A program made the position numbers and the translations under genes. Shown here one piece after another: positions 45,043 through 54,491 of a stretch of 64,000 nt of DNA (its first letter is position 1; the number at the start of each line of letters is the position of its first letter). The notes under the pieces are model-generated. The model did no database searches and was not told the DNA's origin. It worked only from the letters and a program-made list of their open reading frames with translations. This stretch comes from Paraburkholderia fungorum. Its GTDB lineage: Bacteria > Pseudomonadota > Gammaproteobacteria > Burkholderiales > Burkholderiaceae. The stretch covers positions 930,001 to 994,000 of the forward strand of contig NZ_FNKP01000003.1 of the NCBI RefSeq assembly GCF_900099835.1, in the 5' to 3' direction.

Positions 45043-45432
45043 ATGGTCACGGCAACGCGACTCGGCGAACCTTATTGCGTTCAGGTGAGTAACGGGCACG
45101 ATCTTGTGCTCTCGGATACGCGGAAGGAAGGTAAAGGTGGACACGCGGGCATGCGACCACATGAACTATTGGAAAGCGCGCTTGCGGCGTGCATCTGCAT
45201 GTCAATCGACATGGCTGTCGAACGGGCGGGCGTCGCACTTCCCGCCGTCACAGTGCAAGTGATCATTGACCGGCAAGACCGCCAAACCGCATTTGATGTG
45301 TCGTTGTACTTCGCGACAGTACCGTCTTCGGAACAGGAGGCATTGGTTAGCGAGGCAGTGCGAACGTCGCCCGTTGCGTGCACGCTTGGCAAGCCGATTA
45401 CGATTCGGTCGGCCGAGATCATCACGACTTGA
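45043..45432 (+). CDS. OsmC-family protein
   Basis: The 129-residue protein has the OsmC/Ohr fold. The motif MRPHELLESALAACICMSIDMAVERAG contains the peroxidatic cysteine region (Cys50/Cys52), and SPVACTLGKPITI contains the second cysteine (Cys113). Family members reduce organic hydroperoxides, though many OsmC-like proteins are uncharacterised. ATG 45043 follows AGGAGG at optimal distance; an in-frame ATG at 45007 has none. It stands alone. Confidence 0.8.
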   Translation: MVTATRLGEPYCVQVSNGHDLVLSDTRKEGKGGHAGMRPHELLESALAACICMSIDMAVERAGVALPAVTVQVIIDRQDRQTAFDVSLYFATVPSSEQEALVSEAVRTSPVACTLGKPITIRSAEIITT

Positions 45433-45472
45433 CCGGGTATTTGCCGTGGACGAACAGATCGTCGAAACATAG

Positions 45473-45738
45473 TCGACAGCCGCGAGCCGCTTCGCGGCTG
45501 AACGGCGAAACCAGCCCCTGCCGGCTGACCTGTACGCGCTATTGCAGCGTTACTTCACCCCGGGAGGCAAAACCGCAGACATCGGTTGCTGCGCCGGCCG
45601 CAACGTCGCATGGCTCAATGACCATGGCTTTCGCGCTGTTGGTTACGACGCCTCCGAGGAAATGCCAGCCCAAGCTGCAACAGACTTTCCGTCGCTGGTT
45701 TTCAGGCGCGCTGCGCTTCCCGCGCTGGATCCTGTTGC
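45473..45738 (+). pseudogene. Class I SAM-dependent methyltransferase remnant
   Basis: An open stretch (TAG at 45470) reads LPADLYALLQRYFTPGGK, ADIGCCAGRNVAWLNDHGF, AVGYDASEEM and FRRAALPALDPVAKGPY. These are the motif I to motif III region of a class I SAM methyltransferase. The usual DIGCGxGR appears as DIGCCAGR, so one Gly of the SAM loop is replaced. There is no start codon at a sensible place and the homology ends abruptly after KGPY, so both ends are lost. It is best read as a decayed gene fragment. Confidence 0.6.
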
Positions 45739-45918
45739 CAAAGGCCCATATATCTTTGGCGCTGACGTCATCATCCAGTCTATGAAGCATCTGCAATCAA
45801 ATCAGGCCTTCAGTAGCGATGAATCTGCAAATCGGAAATGCGTATCCCACCTTTCTCCGCAAACCCTGGCTTTGAATAACTCAGTCAGAGTAGTCGCGAT
45901 ATCGCAGGAATAAAGTGA

Positions 45919-46221
45919 CTACCTGGACTCGTCAACGAAAACAGACTGAACCTGCGCCGCAGGCCCGGAAGGATCCCCGGAAGTCACCGTTGCCGTCACT
46001 CTCACCCTAAGGTTCTGAAGCTTCGCAGCGTCGTTCCGGCTAATGCCTTTGAGCGTCCAAACGCCTCTCGTATCGTCGTAAACGACCGCGTAGACGAAAG
46101 GTTCGTTGCCGCGCAAAACGAGCCGGCCATGAAGCTCAATCGTATCGCCCGGATGGACGCTTCCCGCGAGAACAGTGCAGGCAGATAGCAACGCGGTGAT
46201 GAAAGCAGTTTTCTTCAGCAC
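45919..46221 (-). CDS. Small secreted hypothetical protein
   Basis: The 100-residue protein has a signal peptide (MLKKTAFITALLSACTVLAG). The mature part reads PGDTIELHGRLVLRGNEPFVYAVVYDDTRGVWTLKGIS and ends VRVTATVTSGDPSGPAAQVQSVFVDES, which suggests a small five-strand OB-like domain. No family is named with confidence. It stands alone. Confidence 0.62.
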   Translation of the reverse strand: MLKKTAFITALLSACTVLAGSVHPGDTIELHGRLVLRGNEPFVYAVVYDDTRGVWTLKGISRNDAAKLQNLRVRVTATVTSGDPSGPAAQVQSVFVDESR

Positions 46222-46294
46222 GATGGTTCGGATAAATTTCTGACGGTATGGCCCAATAGATTAACGGGCCATTACTTTAATAGTGCATGAATAA

Positions 46295-46318
46295 AGCCGC
46301 CTCGGCGACGAGGCGGCT
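46295..46318 (-). terminator. Rho-independent terminator of the metallopeptidase gene
   Basis: AGCCGCCTCG and CGAGGCGGCT form a perfect 10-bp stem with a GCGA loop, starting 23 bp past the stop codon of the M30-type peptidase gene. Read on the minus strand it is followed by TTATTC. Confidence 0.7.
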
Positions 46319-46340
46319 CAAGGTCGAAGCTTCAATAGAC

Positions 46341-48098
46341 TTACTGAACGACAACCGTCAGCGTCGTCCCTGGAGGCACTGCTACCGTCTCCTGATACGT
46401 GCCCAGCACGTGATAGCGGAAAAGCGGCAAGCTGGAGAGACCCAGCAACACACTCGGCGACGTCGCCGGAAAGTATTGCGCAACAAGCGAGGGGTCGACG
46501 GCGGGCAGCGTGAAGCCACTGTCGGTCCGAGCCGGGAACGAATACTCGGCAATGTTCGCGCCGAGCGGAATTCTCGAACCCGCAGCCGCTGCAAAGTGAC
46601 GAAACTCCTGTTGAACACTCGATCCCGAGCGGTACTGACTGATCGCGTCGTTGAGCATCGTCAGCGAGTCCGTCGAGCTTTTATCGTTCAGCAGTGCCTT
46701 GTAGAAACTCAGGCCCAGTTGCCGATTCAGGAAGCCGCCGAACGAGCCATTGGTCGAATAGCTGTCGCATCCTATGTCCATCGCGTCCCACGTGGTCAGC
46801 CCGCACAGATTGCTACCGTGGTTGTTATAGGTCTGATATTCCGGGAAGCGGTTGTCGCGCACCGAGTTGTATGTCGGGTCGAGTTTGAAGCTTGCCCAGT
46901 CTTCCATCATCATGGCGGTCATTTCTTCGAGCCACGTTGCGTACATGTACGGTTGGCCCATCAGCATGCCGCGGCGGTAAAAGTTCTGCATATGCAGACT
47001 CTCGTGCGCCATGGTCGTCTGCATAGCCTGAACGCCGGCGGCCCCGCCAAGATATAGCGTTTCCGAGTCCAGATAGAGCGACAGGTCCTCGTTACTGGTC
47101 GACGTAACACCAGTGCCCAGGTTCGTGAAGTTATTGAGCGAGTAGTAATAACCGACCAGGCCGTAGGGTTGTCCGTCGGGTGTCAGGTTCACCAGCACGA
47201 GGTCGATAGGCTGGCCCGTCGAAGGAATCGTGCCGGTTTGCTGGTTCGCGCCCCAGAACGGACCGCCGATGCTCGTGTCGACGTCGTAGACACCATTTGC
47301 ACCCGCGTATTTCTGCATCAACTGCGCGACGATTTGCGGCGTCACCTTCGAGGTCGTGTATTCGCTGGTTTCGACCCAGATGTTGACCGTCGTACCGTCG
47401 GCCGTCTGCGACTGTGCCTCGAGCGTCGTTGCGCGGGTGGTGCCGTCGGCCAGCCAGAACGGCCGTGTGGTCGTGCCCACGACCACGTCTTGTGAGGGCG
47501 CAGCGCTGACCATGTTGCGTTGTACGGCGAGGCCGGACTGGCGGGTAGTGAGGCTTGTCCAGCCGTTCTGGTTGAACGCCTGAATCGCCTTCATCTGCGT
47601 CGATCCCGCTGTGCTGGCTGCGCTCTGCTGCGCGTTGGCCACCAGGCTCGTGTTGGGGCCGCCAGGCATGTTCTCGGTCACGGAAACCGGCTGTATGACC
47701 TGCGGAATCGCTCCTTCGTTGGTGAAAACGAGGGACACGTTCTTGCCCGTCACATTCTTGAGCGCAACGGTCACGCTGTCAGTCTGCGTGGTCGTATTGG
47801 AAGCCTGCCAGATGCCGACGCCGCTGCCCGAATAGCTCTGGTCGTCTGTCGCGCCACAGCTCGTGCAGGCCGCATGCAGCACACCATCTGTCGACGGCGT
47901 CGTCGCGACCGTAACGGGGGTGGTGGGCGTGTTTGTGCTCGTCGTGGTGCTGGCGGGGGTGTTCGTCGAAGGTGTCGATGTTTTATTGGTATTCGATGTG
48001 TCGCCACTACTGCCGCCGCCACCGCAAGCTGCGAGCGCCACTGCGAGCGCGATTGTCGTGGTGACTGCAAATACCGCATTAAAACGCTGGTTACGCAT
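46341..48098 (-). CDS. M30-type (hyicolysin-like) zinc metallopeptidase lipoprotein
   Basis: The 585-residue protein has a lipoprotein signal with lipobox LAAC (Cys25), then a Gly run and a 45-residue Thr/Ser/Asn/Pro-rich linker. The catalytic region shows HESLH (HExxH zinc motif, in TTMAHESLHMQNFYRRG) followed by WLEEMTAMMMED, where a Glu could be the third ligand, as in the M30 family. It ends in a beta-rich domain (SPSVLLGLSSLPLFRYHVLG). It is probably an outer-membrane-attached secreted protease. A perfect terminator hairpin follows the gene. It stands alone. Confidence 0.82.
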   Translation of the reverse strand: MRNQRFNAVFAVTTTIALAVALAACGGGGSSGDTSNTNKTSTPSTNTPASTTTSTNTPTTPVTVATTPSTDGVLHAACTSCGATDDQSYSGSGVGIWQASNTTTQTDSVTVALKNVTGKNVSLVFTNEGAIPQVIQPVSVTENMPGGPNTSLVANAQQSAASTAGSTQMKAIQAFNQNGWTSLTTRQSGLAVQRNMVSAAPSQDVVVGTTTRPFWLADGTTRATTLEAQSQTADGTTVNIWVETSEYTTSKVTPQIVAQLMQKYAGANGVYDVDTSIGGPFWGANQQTGTIPSTGQPIDLVLVNLTPDGQPYGLVGYYYSLNNFTNLGTGVTSTSNEDLSLYLDSETLYLGGAAGVQAMQTTMAHESLHMQNFYRRGMLMGQPYMYATWLEEMTAMMMEDWASFKLDPTYNSVRDNRFPEYQTYNNHGSNLCGLTTWDAMDIGCDSYSTNGSFGGFLNRQLGLSFYKALLNDKSSTDSLTMLNDAISQYRSGSSVQQEFRHFAAAAGSRIPLGANIAEYSFPARTDSGFTLPAVDPSLVAQYFPATSPSVLLGLSSLPLFRYHVLGTYQETVAVPPGTTLTVVVQ

Positions 48099-48949
48099 AC
48101 TTTTCCCGGTAATCGGTTCTTTGCCGATTTGTGAGTGTCTCTGCCGTCTTCAGGAAATCCTCGCTTTGCCGCCCTGGCAATGTGAACAACGGATCCCGAA
48201 GAGTGGTCTATTGGAATGTCCTGAATCTTTGTCAGGTTATCCCCGGATGCACGTGAGCTTTATTGTCAGCTTTCCGTGTTCTGCTTTATTAGTCTGAGTT
48301 TTAAGTCGTGTCGAATGTCCTTTGCGAAGGTGAAGCTGCCGCGCTGAGAGACTGCAGGAAGTTCTCTTTTCTAATTGCTGTTGAGACGAACAGTTCTGCG
48401 GGCGCGGCACGCTTTTAACGATGTCTGGTGTCAGGTGCAGGCAATGCGCGCGCGTGCGGCGGAGCGCATTTTCAGCAAACCCTTAACAATTATTACGGAC
48501 GAGTGGCGACAATCTTTAGGGCAACATGGTTGCCTGCGTTAGCGCGAGTCAGTGCTGGAAGGCGGGAATGGGTCTGAATAGGGCAAGCCACGGGCTCTGC
48601 GCCGGAGCGAATGCCATGAAATCTTCTGCGTAGTTTTTTTAGAGCCCACACTCGATTAGCGTGGAAAAGATGCGAAATGGATATAAAGCGTTGGCGAGTA
48701 TTGATGGATTAATTGGCTAGCAGCTCTGTATAGGCTCGACAGCGCTGTGAGAAATGGTGGTTGTTATTGATTGATGTTCACCTCCGAATCTTCGGTGAGG
48801 CGAGTGGGGACTGTGGGGCATCGAGAGAGGCAGTGGTCGACCACGAACGTCCGTTCAGCGATCGACCTGGTGCGCGAATCTTCGGCGAGCCAGGTCCCCG
48901 GGATGAGCCGGGAATTGGTTCGGGAGGTCAGTGTCAGAAGCGCCGGCAG
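48099..48949. other. Long intergenic interval, no gene called
   Basis: This 851-bp stretch precedes the metallopeptidase gene on the minus strand. It is more AT-rich than average (48350-48760 especially), and short frames near 48761-49159 overlap the next gene in antisense. No ribosome binding site, RNA gene or conserved protein is recognised. It may hold the promoter of the peptidase gene. Confidence 0.5.
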
Positions 48950-50182
48950 TCAAGAATGGCCGGGAAGTTTTCCGTATCTCCCGGTCAATCCAACGAAGGT
49001 TTCTTCGTCAGGAAATGCCTTGACCTCGTAACGGATCGGGAGATGCTCCGTCGGGTTTGCAATATCTGCGAATTGCTGCCTGAATTCGTTTCTTGGGACG
49101 AATGCGGTCTGATTCGTGGATGGCCGGTAGAGAGCAATAAAATCGGTGTCTGGCAATAACGAATGTACTCCCTCCGACCAGACGCAGATACTGCGCTGTT
49201 CGCCGTCTGCGCGTTGCAGGATCGTGTGCTCTGCCACGAACACGTCGTGACCTTTCTGCTTGTGAGCATCATTGAGCGTTGCCTGCTGATCTTGATAGTC
49301 AACGGTCAGTTCGCGTAGTCGTAATCGATGCAATTTTTCCGCAAGCGATTCAGGAACGAATCGTTCCCATGCCGCCCCGGACCACCTCAGCATCAGCGGC
49401 GGAAGTGAACGCGTCTGCGCAAGTGCCTGTTCGGCGACATCAACGAGTGTTTGCAAGCCCGCATCATTCCGGTCACCGGTTAGAAGCAGAACGGTCCGGT
49501 TCGGTGCCATGACAACGGGCGCCCCCATGATGGGTTGCCGATACAGCAAATCCGTCAGCAGCAGCCGCGATGCGTCGTAGAAGTCGCCGAACTGGGACAG
49601 GAACACGCCATTCTGCATCGCAAGCCATGGCTTCGACGATTCCGCACGGAGGTTGTCGACGGCAATATCAAACGCGTCGTCGAACGTAATGCCCCATTGT
49701 TCAAAGGTCGCTTTGCTTAATCGCATGACATTGAATTCGCCATCATAGGCGATTCCTATCTCGATGTTTTCACACAACGCCCGGTATGCCATTTCAACTT
49801 TCGGCCCATTGCCGAAGCCTTGAAGCTTGATGACACCTCTTTCCGTGGTACTCCGGATCACGGGCCTCAACTTTGTCTTCGCGTCAGCGAAGTTGGGCGG
49901 AACGAACTGTTGCATCATTCCAGCGACCTGACGCCGCATGCAATCCGGACGGCCCTCTGGCCCGGCGTTCACGTAGTCCTGGTGCATGTTCACGAGATTG
50001 ATGATGCCGGACGCGGCACCGGCCGCCAGCCCTGTCTCAACGAGGCGTCCTCGTTCCTGTTCGTATGTCCAGGTGCGTGTATCGCCGGCGTCGCGCAATG
50101 CCGACATGAACCATTCGGCATATTCAGGCTGGGAGGGAGGCTGCGGTGGGGAAGATTTGCGAAACCGGTCGAGAAAGCCCAT
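48950..50182 (-). CDS. DUF1444 (YtpQ-like) family protein
   Basis: The 410-residue cytosolic protein resembles the DUF1444/YtpQ pattern in its middle: KLRPVIRSTTERGV, IAYDGEFNVMRLSKATFEQWGITFDDAFDIAVDNLRAESSKP, FGDFYDASRLLLTDLLYRQP, PNRTVLLLTGDRNDAGLQTLVDVAEQAL. It has an extra N-terminal segment (MGFLDRFRKSSPPQPPSQPEYAEWF) and a C-terminal domain of about 110 residues beyond the usual length. The function is unknown. The assignment is by resemblance of motifs only. It stands alone. Confidence 0.62.
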   Translation of the reverse strand: MGFLDRFRKSSPPQPPSQPEYAEWFMSALRDAGDTRTWTYEQERGRLVETGLAAGAASGIINLVNMHQDYVNAGPEGRPDCMRRQVAGMMQQFVPPNFADAKTKLRPVIRSTTERGVIKLQGFGNGPKVEMAYRALCENIEIGIAYDGEFNVMRLSKATFEQWGITFDDAFDIAVDNLRAESSKPWLAMQNGVFLSQFGDFYDASRLLLTDLLYRQPIMGAPVVMAPNRTVLLLTGDRNDAGLQTLVDVAEQALAQTRSLPPLMLRWSGAAWERFVPESLAEKLHRLRLRELTVDYQDQQATLNDAHKQKGHDVFVAEHTILQRADGEQRSICVWSEGVHSLLPDTDFIALYRPSTNQTAFVPRNEFRQQFADIANPTEHLPIRYEVKAFPDEETFVGLTGRYGKLPGHS

Positions 50183-50347
50183 GGTCGGATTAGTGTTGTT
50201 CTGGAGTGGAATAGTCGATAACCATGGGTGACATGGTTTATCCCAACAGTGAACGGCACTTTTCGAGAATTCTGAAGGTTTGCGATGGGCGCGGCGCAGA
50301 ACGTTCGTTGGCCGGTTTCAACTTCAGAAGACGCCTTGACTCCCTCT

Positions 50348-51304
50348 CTATTCCCCGGCAACCGCAAGCCTGTCCTCACAGGCCTCGACATCCACGAGGC
50401 CCGGAATCGAAGGTTGCGCGCCATGACGCTGAACGCACAGGCTCGCAGCAATCTGCGCGTGCTTCACCGCATCGACGAGCGCATGACGCGTGGCAAGTTT
50501 CGTCGCGAGCGCACCGACAAACGTGTCGCCTGCCGCGGTCGTATCGACTGCGTGCACTTCGAGCGCCGGATAATGCGTGCCGGGCGTGCCGTCGCCGAGA
50601 ACGTGCACGCCTTGGCCGCCGAGCGTCACGATGACGTTGCGCGCGCCTTTCTGATGCAGTTTCATCGCCGCAGTCGCCACTCCTTCCGCAGAGTCCGTAG
50701 GACATTCTGCGAGGATCGATGCTTCGAACTGGTTCGGCACCAGATAGTCGATCAGCGCATACCAATGTTCTGGCAAGGGCTGCGTGGCCGGCCCGGGATT
50801 CAGCACGGTCAGCCTGGCATGACGGCGTGCCATCACGAGCGCCGCGTACACGGTTTCCGGCGGTGTTTCCAACTGGCAAACGAGGACGTCGCATTGCCGG
50901 AAGCGCTCTTCATTCGCGTGAATGCTCGCGGGCGACAGCACGCCGTTGCTGCCCAACACGACGACGATGCTGTTCTCGCCCGCCGCCGAAACAGTGATCA
51001 ACGCCAGGCCGGTCGGCTGGTCTTCCGAAACTTCGATGCCCGCGCAATCGATACCATCCGCCGCGAGTCCGTCGAGCCGCTGCTTGCCATACGCGTCATT
51101 GCCGACGAAGGCGATCATCGAGACCGTGGCCCCCATGCGCGCGGCCGCCACCGCCTGATTCGCGCCTTTGCCACCGGCGACCGTTTCGAGGCTGCCGGAC
51201 AATACCGTCTCGCCGGCTAACGGCAAACGCTGCGTGCGCGCGACGAGGTCGGTATTGATACTGCCGACGACCAGCACGCGTCCCGCTTCACCTGATACAG
51301 CCAT
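50348..51304 (-). CDS. rbsK: Ribokinase (PfkB family)
   Basis: The 318-residue sugar kinase has the N-terminal PfkB signature (VVGSINTDLVARTQRLPLAGETV, GGKGANQAVAAARMGA) and the C-terminal signature VDTTAAGDTFVGAL with the catalytic Asp. This set is that of ribokinase, which phosphorylates ribose at O5. There is no ribose ABC transporter or rbsD beside it. It lies 54 bp after a TauD-type dioxygenase gene on the same strand, an unusual partner. Confidence 0.85.
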   Translation of the reverse strand: MAVSGEAGRVLVVGSINTDLVARTQRLPLAGETVLSGSLETVAGGKGANQAVAAARMGATVSMIAFVGNDAYGKQRLDGLAADGIDCAGIEVSEDQPTGLALITVSAAGENSIVVVLGSNGVLSPASIHANEERFRQCDVLVCQLETPPETVYAALVMARRHARLTVLNPGPATQPLPEHWYALIDYLVPNQFEASILAECPTDSAEGVATAAMKLHQKGARNVIVTLGGQGVHVLGDGTPGTHYPALEVHAVDTTAAGDTFVGALATKLATRHALVDAVKHAQIAASLCVQRHGAQPSIPGLVDVEACEDRLAVAGE

Positions 51305-51358
51305 GTTCCATTCCCCGATAGCGCACAGCGCAACCGATGCGCGCCGTGCGCCTTAGTT

Positions 51359-52432
51359 TTACAGACGCGGTACCGCCGCGACGCCGATCCTGAAGTTGCC
51401 GCGCGTATCGTCGCTTTCCTGATCGCGCGCCTCGTAGCGCTGCTGCACCACCCCGTTCTTGCCGAAGCCGGGAATCAGCGAGCGCGGGGAACTGCGGCGC
51501 AGCCACAGGCGCAACAGATGCCGGCGACGTTGCGGCTCCGGGAAGTCGGTGAAACGTGTACGCGAATGCAGCGCCGCGTAGTTCGACAGCCATTGAATAT
51601 CGCCGGGGCGGAAATCCATCGCGAGCGACATGCCGGGCTCGTAGGTGATGGTCTCGAACAACTCCAGCACTTCCTTCTGCTCGGGCGTGAGGCGCGGCAC
51701 TTCCGGGTAGTCCTGCGCGGTCAGGATATACAGCGAGCCTGCGTACATGCTGAAGGTGCCGTCGACAAAACTCACGATCGGCGAAACGTACGTGTTTTCC
51801 GGCGCATTGTGATCCTGGCGACGCCAGTCCCAATGAAACGGCTCCAGCAGCAGAGGCGCGAGGTCGGGGCGTCGTTTCAGAATTTCGTTGTAGATTTCCG
51901 CGCCTGAGACGATGCACGACGCGCCGCCTTCGAGTGCCGGACGCAGGCACATCAGCGCGACGACGTCCGAGCTGTCCGAGTGAAACGGCAGAAGATCGCG
52001 AATTTTGGCGGACAGTGCATCGGGGTCGTCGAGCATCTTGTCGGAGGTCGCGTAGACGTGATCGAGCAGATCGCCGAGTTCGTTCTGACGGATCGGATCG
52101 CCCATGTGCAGGCCGAGAATGTAGTAAATCGCCGCCGACAGCGCATCGGAATACAGATGCGTACGCAGCCCGCGCGCGAGTACGAAACCGCAGCCTTCGT
52201 CAATGTCCTTGCACCATTCGTCGACAGCGGCGGCGCAGGCGGAGAGCGGATAATCCGACGCCTTGACGAAGCGCAGATCAGGGTCGTCTTCGACAAAGCG
52301 CCGTCCGAGCGCTTCCAGTTCGCCGATCTGATCTTCGTTCAGATAGTAGATCCAGTTCTGCCTGTCGAGGAGTGTGTCGCCGCGCCACGCAGCGGCGCTG
52401 GTGACGGGGGACAGCGCTACAGAGGTCGTCAT
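51359..52432 (-). CDS. TauD/TfdA-family Fe(II)/2-oxoglutarate dioxygenase
   Basis: The 357-residue non-haem iron oxygenase has iron ligands visible as His151 and Asp153 (PFHSDSSD) and His289 (NYAALHSRTRF), followed by the Arg-rich stretch that binds 2-oxoglutarate (RRRHLLRLWLRR). Members hydroxylate taurine, sulphonates, gamma-butyrobetaine-like compounds or herbicides. The substrate is not predictable here. It lies just upstream of the ribokinase gene. The ferroxidase-type fold is complete and the length normal. Confidence 0.87.
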   Translation of the reverse strand: MTTSVALSPVTSAAAWRGDTLLDRQNWIYYLNEDQIGELEALGRRFVEDDPDLRFVKASDYPLSACAAAVDEWCKDIDEGCGFVLARGLRTHLYSDALSAAIYYILGLHMGDPIRQNELGDLLDHVYATSDKMLDDPDALSAKIRDLLPFHSDSSDVVALMCLRPALEGGASCIVSGAEIYNEILKRRPDLAPLLLEPFHWDWRRQDHNAPENTYVSPIVSFVDGTFSMYAGSLYILTAQDYPEVPRLTPEQKEVLELFETITYEPGMSLAMDFRPGDIQWLSNYAALHSRTRFTDFPEPQRRRHLLRLWLRRSSPRSLIPGFGKNGVVQQRYEARDQESDDTRGNFRIGVAAVPRL

Positions 52433-52539
52433 GATGGTGTTGGGGATTAGTCGTTAAGAAGCGTGATCGTCGATCACAAACGTATCATGGCCAAATTTGC
52501 GTGGGCTTTCTTGTCCGCACGCGTACAGCCGCTTGATGT

Positions 52540-53745
52540 TCAACCCTCGTAAGACGCAGCAGGCAGCCGCCGAGGCGTGCGCATCGTGCTCGCCAGCCAG
52601 CAGACAATACCGCTCGCGACGGCCAGCGCCAGGCCGTCGGCCATGCGCAACGCGCTGTCGAATACGAACGGCGGCGCGCAGCCGGAAATCAGCGCGAAGA
52701 TGAACATCTGCACGAAGTTTTGCAGCGACGCGGCCATGCCGCGCGTCGTCGGCAGATGGGCCTGGGTGATCGACGACATTGCGGGCATCGCGAGCGCCAT
52801 ACCGAAGGCGTAGAGCGCGAGCGGCATGATCGCCCACGGCAGCGCGGCCACGTGCGTCGCGTTGTAGGCGAGGTTCAGCACGGCCGCGAGCGCGGTCGCG
52901 CCGAGGCCCGCGCGTACCGTCACGCGATTGCCGTAGCGGTCGGCGAAACGCGCGCTGAGCGCCGAACCGGCGATCACGCCGGCAATCAGCGGCACGAATA
53001 GCCAGCCGAATGCCGTGTCCGGCTGATGCAGGATGTGCATCACGAAGTTGGCCGCGCACGAGATGTACAGCGCGAAGCCGCCGAATGCGCAGCCGTTCGC
53101 CAGCACGCCGAATACGAAACGCCGGTGGCGAAGCGCGTCGCCGTAATTACGCATGATCGTGGGCAGACGGAATGGATGCCGCGCCGAAAGCGGCAGGCTC
53201 TCCGGTAGCCAGCGCCGGCAGACCACGAGCAACGTCAACGAGAACACCGCGAGCAGGCCGAAGATCGCACGCCAGCCGAACAGTGCATTCAGCTGGCCGC
53301 CGAGTATCGGCGCGACGGCGGGCGCGAGCGCAAACACCATCATGATGTTCGCGAGCGTGCGCTGCACGGCCGCGCCGCTCATCGTGTCGCGCACGATGGC
53401 CTGGCCGATCACCATGCCCGCGCCCGCCGACAGCCCCTGCAGCCCCCGGAACGCGAGCAGCGCGGAGAAGGTGGGCGCGAAAGTGGCGCCTACCGATGCG
53501 GCCGTGAACATCGTCAACGCGGCGATCATCACGCGGCGCCGGCCGAACGAATCGGACAGCATGCCGTAGAACAGCGTCATGACCGCATAGCAGAACAGAT
53601 AAACGCTCAGTGTCATCTGCGCCATCTCCGCGCTGATCGCGAATTGCCGTCCCACTGCGGACAGCGCGGGCAAATAGCTGTCGGTTGCGAACGGGCCTAG
53701 CATCGAAAGAGCGGCGAGCAGCAGCGTGAGCCGGCGGGACTTCAT
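52540..53745 (-). CDS. Bcr/CflA-type MFS drug exporter
   Basis: The 401-residue 12-helix MFS transporter opens MKSRRLTLLLAALSMLGPFATDSYLPALSAVGRQF and contains the Bcr/CflA motifs GMLSDSFGRRRVMI, RGLQGLSAGAGMVIGQAIVRD and the PESLP end of the first half. It would export drugs or metabolites with proton antiport. It starts 20 bp after an SDR gene on the same strand, so both belong to one transcript. Confidence 0.88.
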   Translation of the reverse strand: MKSRRLTLLLAALSMLGPFATDSYLPALSAVGRQFAISAEMAQMTLSVYLFCYAVMTLFYGMLSDSFGRRRVMIAALTMFTAASVGATFAPTFSALLAFRGLQGLSAGAGMVIGQAIVRDTMSGAAVQRTLANIMMVFALAPAVAPILGGQLNALFGWRAIFGLLAVFSLTLLVVCRRWLPESLPLSARHPFRLPTIMRNYGDALRHRRFVFGVLANGCAFGGFALYISCAANFVMHILHQPDTAFGWLFVPLIAGVIAGSALSARFADRYGNRVTVRAGLGATALAAVLNLAYNATHVAALPWAIMPLALYAFGMALAMPAMSSITQAHLPTTRGMAASLQNFVQMFIFALISGCAPPFVFDSALRMADGLALAVASGIVCWLASTMRTPRRLPAASYEG

Positions 53746-53765
53746 CGGAAGATCGGGCACGGTGG

Positions 53766-54491
53766 TCAGACGGTCTGGTTCGTCGCCGCGAGCATGATTT
53801 CGCGGATGCAAACGTTTTGCGGCATTTCATACGCGAAACGGATCGCTTCGGCGACTTCGTCCGGCTCCAGAATCACGCCGCCGATCGATTCCTTCCATTC
53901 CTGGAAGCCCTGCTTGATCGAGTCGTTGGTGGTGATCGTCTGCAGTTCGGTGTTGCAGGCGCCGGGCGCGATCAGCACCACGCGCACGTTGTGCGGCGAC
54001 ACTTCCTCGCGCAGATTCTCCGATAGCGCATGCACCGCGTGCTTCGTGCCGACATAAGCGACATGCTGCGGATACGTCTTGCGGCCCGAGGTCGAACTGA
54101 CATTGACGATCGTGCCGCGCCGCCGCGCGACCATGCCTCCAAGCACCGCATGCACGCCGTTGAGCACGCCCTTCACGTTGACATCGAGCATCCGTTCCCA
54201 TTCTTCCGGCGGCTGCTGAGTCATGTCGCCGAGCAGCATCACACCGGCGTTGTTGATGATCGCATCGGCGGGGCCGAACTTCGCTTCGGCCTCGCTGACA
54301 GCGGCGACCAGCGCCGCGCGATCGGTCACGTCGACCTGACGGCACAGCGTGTCGGGCAGTTCCAGCGATTCGAGCCGGCCGAGCCGGCGCGCGAGCAGAA
54401 GCAGCGGATAACCCCGTTGCGAGAACAGCCGCGCGGTAGCTTCACCAATGCCCGAACTGGCGCCCGTAATGATGACAAGACCTTTCGACAT
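53766..54491 (-). CDS. Short-chain dehydrogenase/reductase (YdfG-like)
   Basis: The 241-residue SDR has TGASSGIGEAT (cofactor), NNAGVML (110 region), and catalytic Ser plus YVGTKHAV. The C-terminal pattern EPDEVAEAIRFAYEMPQNVCIREIMLAAT is that of the YdfG/serine-3-dehydrogenase-like group. A strong AGAGGAAAG ribosome binding site precedes the ATG. It is the first gene of a two-gene unit with the MFS exporter. Confidence 0.88.
   Translation of the reverse strand: MSKGLVIITGASSGIGEATARLFSQRGYPLLLLARRLGRLESLELPDTLCRQVDVTDRAALVAAVSEAEAKFGPADAIINNAGVMLLGDMTQQPPEEWERMLDVNVKGVLNGVHAVLGGMVARRRGTIVNVSSTSGRKTYPQHVAYVGTKHAVHALSENLREEVSPHNVRVVLIAPGACNTELQTITTNDSIKQGFQEWKESIGGVILEPDEVAEAIRFAYEMPQNVCIREIMLAATNQTV

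Noticed and set aside
48761..49159. Plus-strand open frame of 132 residues
   Set aside because: It mostly overlaps the DUF1444-like gene in antisense and has no domain.
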